21,569 nucleotides of DNA from Larix sibirica (taxonomy: Eukaryota; Streptophyta; Pinopsida; Pinales; Pinaceae), in contig NWUY0300047750.1 of NCBI GenBank assembly GCA_004151065.3, positions 10,533 through 32,101 on the forward strand, read 5' to 3'. Positions within the stretch are counted from its first letter, which is position 1; every line of letters starts with the position of its first letter. The position numbers were made by a program, and so were the translations under genes. Below are positions 9,385 through 16,790 of this stretch, one piece after another. The notes beneath the pieces were generated by a model. It did no database searches. It was not told the origin of the DNA and saw nothing but the letters and a program-made list of their open reading frames with translations.

Positions 9385-9803
9385 ATAAAAAATGACATTG
9401 TTAATGCTCCATTTTTGTGCAATCCATATTTTGACCGAGATTTTTCTTTATATACTTTTGCATTTGATCAATCTCTTGCAACAAATCTCACCCAAAATGA
9501 TTCGGAAGGAAATGAATGCCCAATATCCTTTACGAGAACAAATTTGTAGGGAAATGAACTAAAATAGCAAGCCATTGACAAACAAGCATTTGTTGTCTAT
9601 AAAGTGGTAAAACATTTAAGACCCCGCATTCTTAAAAAACATACAAAAGTTATTGTCCCTCATCCTGTCGTTAGATTATTACTTTTTCAACAAGAGTTAG
9701 GGGAAAGGAGAAGGAATTTGATGACTTATCTTCAAGAGTATGATTTAAAATTTAAGCTTTCAAACATTGTACATGGGGAATGTTTATGTAAATTGGATGT
9801 TGA
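9385..9803 (+). pseudogene. RT-linked RNase H of the gypsy element, broken
   Basis: FSLYTFAFDQSLATNLTQ (about 9444) is the start of the gypsy RT-RNase H fold, followed by GNECPISF, then KQAFVVYKVVKHLRPRIL and KVIVPHPVVRLLLFQQELGE, ending near LQEYDLKFKLSNIVHGE. The block YTFAFDQS carries the first catalytic Asp. Stops occur at 9547 and in the following Asn/Glu-rich helix; the last 67 codons (9604-9807) are open. Together with the domain at 7591-8215, this gives the element two RNase H-like domains. Confidence 0.75.
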
Positions 9804-11135
9804 ATGACAAGATTCAATGTTGAAAGAATAAGAGGGTTGGGAAATGAAATTGTTGGTTTTTATCATGAAATGCTTTATATCCCTAATAATACAAATTCAT
9901 GGTATATAAATATGAAATATTTTTTGCACCATGGTTCTAATCCTAGTCATTCAAATTCGAAAGAAAGAAGAGTACTTAGACTAAAATATACACAATATCT
10001 ACTTGTTAATGTGATACTTTTCTCATAGAATTATGATGGAGTTTTGTTAAGATATCTAGAAAAAGAAGATGCAAATAAAGTTCTAAAGGATCTCCATGAT
10101 GGGTCAATTGGAGGTCATTTAACTAGTGAAACTACAACTCCAAAATCTTGAGAGTTGGTTATTATTGGCCTACAAAGAAGCTCATGCATATGTAAAAAAT
10201 GCAAGATTTGTCAATTAAGTATTGGAAAAGAAAAAAAGAGCATATATGCCTTTACAACTTGCCTCTATTGATAAACCTTTCAAACAATGGGGAATTGACA
10301 TCATTAGGGAGATAAATCCACTTTCATCCAAACAACATGAATACATCATAATTGCTATTGACTATTTCACTTGTTGGGCAGAAGTTATTCCTTTAACTCA
10401 AATTAATGAATATGTAGTCATACAATTTTCTCGAAGACCCCTTGATTTCTAGGTTTGGCATTACTCAAGTAATTGCCTTTGTTAATGCTTCATAATTTTC
10501 TTCTTTTGCATTATTTGAGTTTTCAATTGACAAAGGAATAATTGTTTGTTATGATGTTAATTACTATCCTTAGGGAAATGGTGTAGTTGAATCTACAAAT
10601 AAGAATTTGATTTGTATCCTTAAAAAGATGGTAGTTGAAAACCACAAGAAGTAGAACTAACATAATTATCTACCAAATTCCATGTGGGATAATTGAGTTA
10701 CACCAAAGGTTTCATTGGGAAAATCCCCATACTTTTTTGTTTATGGATAGGAATCAATTCTCCCATCAAATTGTTTCTTACCTTCTTTTCAACTTTCTCG
10801 GTCCTTTCGAGGGCATTCTTCCTCATCTCTTCAAAATTGAATTGATACATTAATATTGTTGGAATAAGAAAGAGAGAAGGATAAAAGGAAATTATTAAGT
10901 AATGGTTCGATAAACATAATGTTGTGATAAAAAAATTGAAGTGTGGGATTTGGTCCAGAAGTGGGATAGGGTTAATGAGCCAAAAGGAAAACATATGGAA
11001 TTTCAACAGTTGTGGTTCGGTCCTTTTCAAATCGTTGAAAATATAAGAGTTGGTATTTACAGATTGAATCATCTAGAAGGAGACTTGAATTTTCTTCCTT
11101 TTAATGGCCAAATCTTGAAAAGATATTTCAATTGA
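9804..11135 (+). pseudogene. Gypsy integrase, catalytically dead
   Basis: The integrase would insert the cDNA. The N-terminal zinc-binding HHCC domain is visible as HDGSIGGHLTSETT (about 10095) and CKKCKICQ (about 10196). The core starts at QWGIDI with the first catalytic Asp at 10297-10299. The second Asp is now Val (GTT, 10481-10483), followed by a stop. The Glu survives in GNGVVESTNK (10589-10591), exactly 36 codons downstream, so the D(35)E spacing is intact. A run of A near 10233 separates two frames. The C-terminal domain is the open stretch 10941-11135, with GPFQIVENIRVGIYRLNH and a closing FNGQILKRYFN before TGA. The 124-codon minus-strand ORF at 10698-11072 is its shadow. Confidence 0.85.
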
Positions 11136-12072
11136 TTGTTGGTTGGGAAACCACATTGTACATGTTTTGTTTTCCTTTAATAATTTTTGAGCTATCTTTG
11201 ATTCAGTTAATTTTGGTTTTGCAAGACTTATTAAATGTTTTAGACTTCTTTTGTGTTTTGAGCTTTTGATATATTTTTCATTAGATTTCATACTAGGGTG
11301 TTTTGTTTTCAACATTCGGAATACAATCATGAATCTTAGTTCCATGTGCCTTAAAATATTCCCATGAGAATAAAGTAAATTGTCATTATTGAGAGATTAG
11401 AATTTGATGCAGAAGGATTATCTTTCTTTTTTTCTTCATAAGACCTTGGTATATTTTGATACTTATATGATGAGTAAGTAGATGAACTTATTTGCAGTTG
11501 TCCATAAACACATTCATAATTGTCTTAGTGATGAATGACAGATCATAATCAAATATTTCCCACTAAATAAAGATAATTATGAACCCAATTTCGTTATCAT
11601 GTTTTGAAATATAGATATCAACCTTTGGGTTGAAAAATCTATTATTCCCCATTTTCTATTAAAAAAATCAAATGGTCTACATTTATGAGAACCTGAGTTT
11701 GAGTAAAGGAGTATCTTCATTGAGGTTATGGGCGTTCAATGGTAGAAGAAAAAGGTTTGTGATATTAGAGCGACTTTGACAAGGCCATGGATGCTCGTGT
11801 GCAACAAAGCAACATAAAAAACTAAGAAGATAGTTTGGAAAATTGAATAAAATTGAAATCTTAATATAAATAGAACTAGTTAAAATAAACAATATAGCCT
11901 TGATGAGTTCTAGTTGAACACTCTTCACTTATGTAAAGAAAGAAGTTTGAGGTCAACCTACACAAAGAATAAACTTTATCCTTTTGATTTGGAGTTTTCT
12001 TTTAATTTTATAGCTTGAAAATGCATCTTTTGTTTCACAATTCATAGGATTTGTTCAATGTGTCACCAATTG
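11136..12072. other. Non-coding region downstream of the gypsy integrase
   Basis: The polypurine tract and 3' LTR of the gypsy element would be expected here. I find neither a convincing purine tract nor a repeat shared with 4471-5334. The minus-strand ORFs at 11073-11345 and 11683-11928 show no known motif and are probably chance. Confidence 0.45.
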
Positions 12073-12174
12073 TTGAGATCTCAACACACCCAAGAAGTTT
12101 TGTTAACCAATTTTGATTACTAATGATTGAGATCTCAACACAACCAAGAAGTTTTGTTAACTAATTTTGATTAC
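12073..12174. repeat. 54-bp tandem duplication with palindromic core
   Basis: Unit 1 is 12073-12126 and unit 2 is 12127-12174. Both start with TTGAGATCTCAA, a perfect 12-bp palindrome (14 bp in unit 1 if GTTGAGATCTCAAC is counted), followed by CACA, then CCAAGAAGTTTTGTTAAC and ATTTTGATTAC. Only two internal differences are seen over 48 aligned bases. Confidence 0.9.
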
Positions 12175-12377
12175 CAAATCTAATAAATTTTACCAATGAA
12201 AATCGAAAAAGTCTTCGTCGATGGTAAACAAGAAATGTATTTTCATCCAGAAATCCACAGATTAGCAAAGTAAAAAGGGGGTTATACTTAGGATGATTGC
12301 AAACTCTTTTCAGTTTTAAGCATGGTATTTGCACAGATCATATCCAAATCAATTTTCCAAAAATTCATTGATATGAT
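12175..12377. other. Spacer before copy B
   Basis: No coding region or repeat is recognised. Similarity to copy A begins at about 12378 with GTATTGAAAACATT. Confidence 0.45.
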
Positions 12378-13075
12378 TGGGTATTGAAAACATTACAGTT
12401 GAGCACATCGTGATAAATCCCAATGAAGTTGGTGATGAACTTTGGCATGTTCAAGTTCAAATTTGATTTTTTTTATCGATCATGTATGTAATCCTTGAAC
12501 TTCAGGATGAAATATTTGTTAGAGATTATCAGCATAGCATATCAAATCGGAAAATTTCTTTTAAAATCCTTATTTGCTAAGACATTTATACATTCTTCGG
12601 TGTTGTTCTTTGCACTCTGATCCCCCTAATCAAAGCTTAAGTACCACAATGATCTTTACGAAATTTCTATGATTTAATTCCACAACCAGAGTAGGTATGT
12701 TATCCAATAATTTATGATCTTGCATTTATGCTTCAAATTCTGCAAATTTATTTAAAGATTCAGATGTATTGTTTAATTAAGAAAACATAGTAGTTATGTT
12801 ATATCATCTTTTTATAGAATTCCAAAAAATAAGTTAGCGTTGTTTGTTATTTTTGGAGTTTTCAAATCTAAGAACAACAACAATTTCTTGAAATAAATGT
12901 CTGTAAAACTCACACAGTCTCCTAAGGCGAATAAGTCTATTATTGGAATAACATATGTCTTTAATATTGATACTGAGGAGATGGAAAAAATAGTTGTCCC
13001 ATTCATTCAACTGACCAAACTAGAAATAGAGCCTGTTAAACTTGTATTTAAGGATAATGAAGCCTCCATTGGATC
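12378..13075 (+). mobile_element. Copy B of the unnamed repeat family, 5' part
   Basis: This is collinear with 877-1575 of copy A, in the same orientation: shared leader, shared ATGTTATCCAA start region, and shared coding stretch. Similarity stops at about 13075 inside the codons for EASIG and resumes at 15118 with TTTCCCTA, so the copy is split by a 2.04-kb insertion. About ten bases of the copy A version (AAAGATCAA) have no clear counterpart at the junction. Confidence 0.7.
12700..13075 (+). pseudogene. Copy B, N-terminal part of unknown protein
   Basis: The upstream frame matching MLSKNLLS of copy A has a TGA after five codons. The best open stretch starts at ATG 12897: MSVKLTQSPKANKSIIG, then NIDTEEMEKIVVPFIQLTKL and EIEPVKLVFKDNEASIG, where the insertion begins. 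The ATG at 12897 is a local accident, because the aligned copy A start (1376) lies 20 codons further upstream on the alignment. The 13 or so codons after 13075 (ending TAA at 13098) belong to the insertion, not to the family. Function unknown. Confidence 0.55.
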
Positions 13076-13083
13076 GTCGCTTA

Positions 13084-13347
13084 GTCCGTGTATTGCCTAA
13101 TTCTCTTAAAAACTTTGATTATGCTTAGACATTTGGAACTATTATATTTGCTTAGACATTTGATTATGTTATATTATTAATTGAAGGCATTTGATCCCAA
13201 ATGATCCAGATGGATATTGTGCGTCTTGACGCTAAAACGTAAAATGTGTATGTTGCATGAAGATCACAAATAAGTTTTCTTATGTCAAAAATAAGTTATC
13301 ATAATGGATTTATGTGTGATGACTAACCATTGGTGATATGATAATGA

Positions 13348-13349
<2 letters not shown>
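13084..13349. other. Left arm of the insertion, no gene
   Basis: AT-rich non-coding sequence. GCTTAGACATTTG occurs twice, 27 bp apart, and GCGTCTTGACGC (about 13222) is a 5-bp inverted repeat with a TT loop. Nothing else is recognisable. Confidence 0.5.

Positions 13350-13391
<42 letters not shown>
13350..13391. repeat. (TA)n microsatellite, about 20 units
   Basis: An uninterrupted alternating TA tract that ends against the undetermined base at 13392. The true length may differ, because such tracts are hard to sequence and assemble. Confidence 0.95.
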
Positions 13392-13392
13392 N
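13392..13392. other. Undetermined base (N)
   Basis: This is the only N in the window. It lies exactly at the end of the TA microsatellite and probably marks a polymerase-slippage or assembly-join problem. Confidence 0.95.
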
Positions 13393-13870
13393 GCTTTGAC
13401 AAGTTATTCTAAGTGTTAGAGGAGAGAATATATGCAAATTAATGCAAGATGGTGTCAATGTCGCTCTCGATTGAGCCCGACTATGGTATCAAGTGATACA
13501 ATGTGATAAAGTTATATTTGATTATTTTGCATGAGTTGTTTGATGCATGTAGATTTCATGTGTGAAGGAACATGATCGTGATTTTCAATTGATCCACACA
13601 TGGGTAATGGGGTTGTAAGGGGGAATGCACACCGTAAAAAGCATAGGTTTCCATGTGACGGGTTGAAAAGTGAGTGAGAATTTTTCCTGCGATCTGCATG
13701 TTGTCGTGAGGGTAGGTTGCGGATTTGTTCACTCGCGAGGTTTTGACTGAGGGGCATGCAATAAGGTGTCGACCTTATTCCCCAATGACCATTAGTCTCT
13801 CAATAGGATACAGGAGAATTGAGTTAATGTGGTCTCTATCGTCGTATCATATCCCCACTGTATAAAATGT
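13393..13870. other. GC-richer non-coding block in the insertion
   Basis: Base composition rises here compared with the flanks, with GGGG- and CGCG-containing stretches. GTATCA-AG-TGATAC (13486-13499) is a 6-bp inverted repeat. The 81-codon minus-strand ORF at 13512-13757 has no recognisable motif. The block leads straight into the minisatellite and may be part of the same element. Confidence 0.45.
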
Positions 13871-13871
13871 C

Positions 13872-14090
13872 TATTTTAAGGGCATGTGTATGATCATGGA
13901 ACCCCTTGATAGAACCTTGGTGAATTCTATTTGAAGGGCATGTGTATGACCATGGCACCCTTGGTAGAACCTTGCTGAATTTTATTTGAAGGGCATGTGT
14001 ATGACCATGGCACCCTTGATATAAAATTGGTGAATTATATTTAAAGGGCATGTGTATGACCATGGAACCCTTGATAGAACCTTGGAAAAA
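13872..14090. repeat. 55-bp minisatellite, four units
   Basis: The core GGGCATGTGTATGACCATGG starts at 13880, 13936, 13991 and 14046 (first copy GATCATGG), giving steps of 56, 55 and 55 bp. Each core is followed by an ACCCTTG-type segment, AGAACCTTGG or a close variant, then GAATT and ATTT. The minus-strand ORF at 13836-14063, with repeating HGHTHAL or SYTCPS-like peptides, is simply this array read antisense. Confidence 0.9.
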
Positions 14091-14139
14091 TTACATTAAA
14101 AGATATAACTTATAAAATATAAAAGGTAAAAATAAAATG

Positions 14140-14335
14140 AGCAAATAATAAATAAATAAAAACATGTGCAAACCAATAAATAAATTATGGAAATTAATAA
14201 AAACATGTGCATACCAAAAAAAAAAATTAATAAAAACATGAGCATGCCAATAAATAAAGAATGAAATTAACAAATTATGTGCATGCCAGTAATAAATAAT
14301 AAATCAATTTAAAATAAGAACATGTGAATAGCAAA
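14140..14335. repeat. Degenerate AT-rich tandem array, period about 33-45 bp
   Basis: The motif AAAAACATGTGCA with ACCAATAAATAA recurs at about 14161, 14202, 14235, 14274 and 14319, with variable spacing (41, 33, 39, 45 bp) and mismatches. It adjoins the 55-bp minisatellite; the units share only a short CATGTG core, so they are probably unrelated. Confidence 0.65.
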
Positions 14336-14506
14336 GGAAAGCAATTAGTTAAAGAGAAGATAAACTAAAACACACCCTTCAATTTAGGAGAATAAAATAA
14401 TTAAAGGAATTAAAGGAATATTAAGACTCAAGTGCACACACACATGTAGGAAAATAAGACTCAAGTGCATACACGCATGAACATGCAACAGAAACCTAAA
14501 AAACTC

Positions 14507-14513
14507 TATAAAA
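14507..14513 (+). promoter_or_regulatory. Possible TATA box
   Basis: TATAAAA in the context CTCTATAAAAG is a good match to a plant core promoter. It is 87-93 bases before the ATG at 14600, which would leave about 60 nt of leader. It could be an LTR promoter or a gene promoter carried by the insertion; nothing here shows that it is used. Confidence 0.4.
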
Positions 14514-14599
14514 GAAAGGCATGAGATGAGTGAGGATCATCTTTGGGGTCTTGAATCTTTTATATTTTTCCTCCTACATGATAGTGGAGGATTGTTACA

Positions 14600-14791
14600 A
14601 TGGCTGTTGAAGAGTTTGGTCCTTGGAAGTGGTTAAGGTTGGGAGTCTTGATAACGGAATGCTCGACTTCCAATCATGTTGATAATGTGATTTTCCCATA
14701 CAACATCGTTGCAACTCGAGGCTCCCTAGGGAAGAAAAGTACCCATAGGGAGCAGGAAGGGTGGTCAACCGGTGGACACATCGATTGGTAA
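14600..14791 (+). CDS. Small ORF of unknown function in the insertion
   Basis: A 63-codon frame from ATG (context ACAATGGC, favourable for plant initiation) to TAA: MAVEEFGPWKWLRLG, then an uncharged middle and GSLGKKSTHREQEGW. No domain, signal peptide or membrane segment is recognised. It follows a TATA-like box and precedes an intron-like segment, so it might be the first exon of a captured gene fragment, but its stop lies 63 bases before the candidate splice donor, which argues against a simple coding exon. It may equally be chance in a GC-richer stretch. Confidence 0.25.
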   Translation: MAVEEFGPWKWLRLGVLITECSTSNHVDNVIFPYNIVATRGSLGKKSTHREQEGWSTGGHIDW

Positions 14792-14854
14792 TCTGGTTGG
14801 AGCTACGATGAGACATACGACACAGAACAAGGGCTATGGCAACGCAAGATCCAG

Positions 14855-15089
14855 GTTAGCCTTAAATTGCAGCATATCTCATTTTTTAAATCGTCTTGAT
14901 TAATGTTTAGTGAAACATGCATAAGTTATTTTATTGACATGAAGGAGGTTCTTACATGTATATGAATTGTAGAAGTTATAAATAAATGTTGCAATTTTAG
15001 TTTTAGTTAAAAGTATTTTAATGTTGTTAAGTACAATTATGAAAATTGACTTTTGTATTTATGTTGAATGGAGTTGGTTTTCTTTTTAG
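14855..15089 (+). other. Intron-like segment (GT...AG, 235 bp)
   Basis: The donor reads CCAG|GTTAGC at 14855, and the acceptor is the pyrimidine-rich GGTTTTCTTTTTAG| ending at 15089. The interior is strongly AT-rich and U-rich, as plant introns are, between two GC-richer flanks (14600-14854 and 15090-15117). This is inference from composition and splice signals alone. Confidence 0.35.
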
Positions 15090-15117
15090 AAGGGAAACCC
15101 CTGGAGGGTCCCTACAG

Positions 15118-15640
15118 TTTCCCTAGCTAGGGTGAAATTTTTAGAAGATTTAAGAGTATCCTAAAGTAGTGCCTCCTAATGATCCTACCATAAAAAACAT
15201 TGATGATTATGTTTTCCCAAATATTAGGATGTCATGTTTACACAACTTTGCTTCTAGGATCCATGTTTTCCATGTTTATAGGTTATTGATTGTATTATTC
15301 AGCATACCAATCATGAAACCAAAACAATTATCAATGATAATGCGAAATGTATTACATCCTTTCATCCTCTGAACTTTTACAAACTCTATCATCCATATGT
15401 CTATTTGACAATGAATGGGTCGAACAGTTTCATAGAGGTCATTATGTTAAGAAAAATCGTATTGGATTGTGGACTGAGGGGAAGAGATTTATTTCAAGAA
15501 GTGATGGTTTGTATCTAATAAAAAATTTAAGACATTCCTACATTTATGCAATGGACATGATCTGTAGACTATATGGGTGGCAATATTGTACCTATTTTAA
15601 AGATGCATGTATGGGTCCCTATTGTTTATAATGTTATCAC
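15118..15640 (+). pseudogene. Copy B, post-insertion N-terminal and central part
   Basis: The legible protein is PPNDPTIKNIDDYVFPNIRM (15169 onward), then, after a frame change, IIQHTNHETK (15294), and after another, NEWVEQFHRGHYVKKNRIGL, WTEGKRFISRSDGLYL and YIYAMDMICRLYGWQYCTYF (ORF 15347-15631). The last stretch, with its Trp, Tyr and Cys content, is the best-preserved folded-looking region of the family. A single-base loss relative to copy A at about 15410 explains one frame change. I do not recognise the fold. Confidence 0.55.
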
Positions 15641-16304
15641 ATCATGAGTAGTCTTCAGTTAGATATCCATGTTATCCTTTGCCATGAAAAAGGAAATAGA
15701 AAATGCTCAATAGGAAAATCCTAATCTCTTTCATTCCTTTTATATGGATTCTTATTTTTTGAACATAATTTGTGCAAGCAACTCATTTCCAAAAGTATGA
15801 TGGAATTGGAATATATCATGTAACCCAGTTCATTTTTTTCCCCAAACTTATGGGAAAACAAATTTAAGAGGAGCTACTCTTTAATCTGTGATTACTTATT
15901 TGCTCATTTGTACAAATTAAATTTTTGGTAAAGAATGTTTGAGACTAATAAAAGAAGATAAGATTTATTGAGAAGTATAGGAAGATGGTATTTGGAGGAG
16001 GACTACACTTGAAAAAAATTAAGGTGTCATCTTCCCCCATTTTTTACCCAAGTATGTTCCCAATATACTAGTTATATAAAAAATTACTTATCAAACAATA
16101 CTCTATGGACTCAATGCTTCTCTTGCAAAAGAAAATAAAAGAATTTTAATCCCTTACAACTTGTACATTGGACATTATGGTATAGGGAATTCTAAAACTA
16201 GAAAACAAGAAGATAATATGATGCTTAACTATAGGTTTCCATAGGGACAGTTTAGAAGACATGATCCTTGGGGTCTAGTTTCAAAGCATTGTAGTATTGT
16301 TGGT
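15641..16304 (+). pseudogene. Copy B, central part, heavily broken
   Basis: This carries two stops shared with copy A: TGA at 15645-15647 (copy A 2096) and TGA at 15798-15800 (copy A 2249). Between them the frame reads VVFS, stop, ISMLSFAMKKEIENAQ, stop, ENPNLFHSFYMDSYFL and IICASNSFPKV. The second half has many frameshifts, but nucleotide similarity to copy A (about 2250-2755) is obvious. Confidence 0.5.
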
Positions 16305-16790
16305 ATGGCATGTCCTTATACTCATGAGGAATGGGAATATGAACCTCCCTGCGAGAATGTTGAGCCCTGTGATGATGCCTTAGATAGAATGAAAATTGAT
16401 GAACAAAGGGCAAAGGAAGAAATGGCTCAAAATTTTATGCAACAGACTAAGAAAGAGAAAGAATTGAAGAAAATACTAGCAGAAGAACAAAGGTTGAAGG
16501 ATGAAAAGGAAAAACAAGAAGTAATCAGGGTTGTCCATATGAGAAAGGAAGAGAGAGTTGAAAAATAAAGAATGGAAGAAAATGTTGAGAATAATGTTAG
16601 AATCAAATGTTGAGAGACATAAGTCGAAATTCATTAGAGAATAACAAAGAAATACAAAAGAAGAAACTAAAAGGCAAAAGTTGGAAGAAGAAAAATAAAA
16701 AGGAAAAACAAAGAGGAATCAACAAATAAAGCAAAGGAAGAGGCCAGAAGAAATAATGATAATCAATAGTAAGAACCTTTAAATACTAAT
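16305..16790 (+). pseudogene. Copy B, Lys/Glu coiled-coil part
   Basis: ORF 16305-16568 reads MACPYTHEEWEYEPPCENVE, then DDALDRMKIDEQRAKEEM, and continues as a Lys/Glu/Gln coiled coil to a TAA at 16566. Similar charged sequence continues to about 16760 through further stops. The acidic EEWEYEPPCENVEP motif just before the coil is shared with copy A and could serve as a search key. Function unknown. Confidence 0.55.

Larger units (their letters stand above)
5335..11135 (+). mobile_element. Degenerate Ty3/gypsy LTR retrotransposon, gag-pol region
   Basis: All domains lie on the plus strand in the order gag, aspartic protease, RNase H, reverse transcriptase, RNase H, integrase, with integrase last, as in Ty3/gypsy rather than copia. 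The single long polyprotein of the active ancestor is now in about twenty fragments in three frames. LTRs were not found, so the full boundaries are unknown: the start given is the first legible gag sequence and the end is the integrase C-terminal stop. No chromodomain is evident. It resembles plant gypsy polyproteins that carry an extra RNase H-like domain between protease and reverse transcriptase. Confidence 0.85.
13076..15117. mobile_element. 2.04-kb insertion splitting copy B, class unknown
   Basis: The limits are inferred by comparison with uninterrupted copy A. Inside are a 27-bp-spaced repeat of GCTTAGACATTTG (13123, 13150), a TA microsatellite, a GC-richer block (13400-13860), a 55-bp minisatellite, an AT-rich array, a TATA-box, short ORF and intron-like unit, and a final GGGAAACCCCTGGAGGG segment. 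I find no terminal inverted repeats, no direct terminal repeats and no clear target-site duplication, so transposon, captured gene fragment and filler DNA all remain possible. Confidence 0.6.

Noticed and set aside
10698-11072. 124-codon minus-strand ORF
   Set aside because: It lies antisense to clearly recognisable integrase sequence on the plus strand, and its Phe/Leu-rich translation has no motif.
4471-12370. LTR pair for the gypsy element
   Set aside because: I compared the spacers on both sides by eye and found no TG...CA-bounded direct repeat; LTRs may be lost or too diverged to see without an alignment program.
13484-13499. TGGTATCA, resembling an initiator tRNA-Met primer-binding site
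   Set aside because: Only the first eight bases match, it is not preceded by a CA LTR end, and it is part of a small inverted repeat that explains the similarity.
13836-14063. 75-codon minus-strand ORF with repeating His-rich peptides
   Set aside because: It is the 55-bp minisatellite read antisense; the peptide repetition comes from the DNA repeat, and the 56-bp first step changes the peptide register.
12073-14335. CRISPR-like array
   Set aside because: Repeats are contiguous tandem units without unique spacers, in a eukaryotic transposon-rich context.
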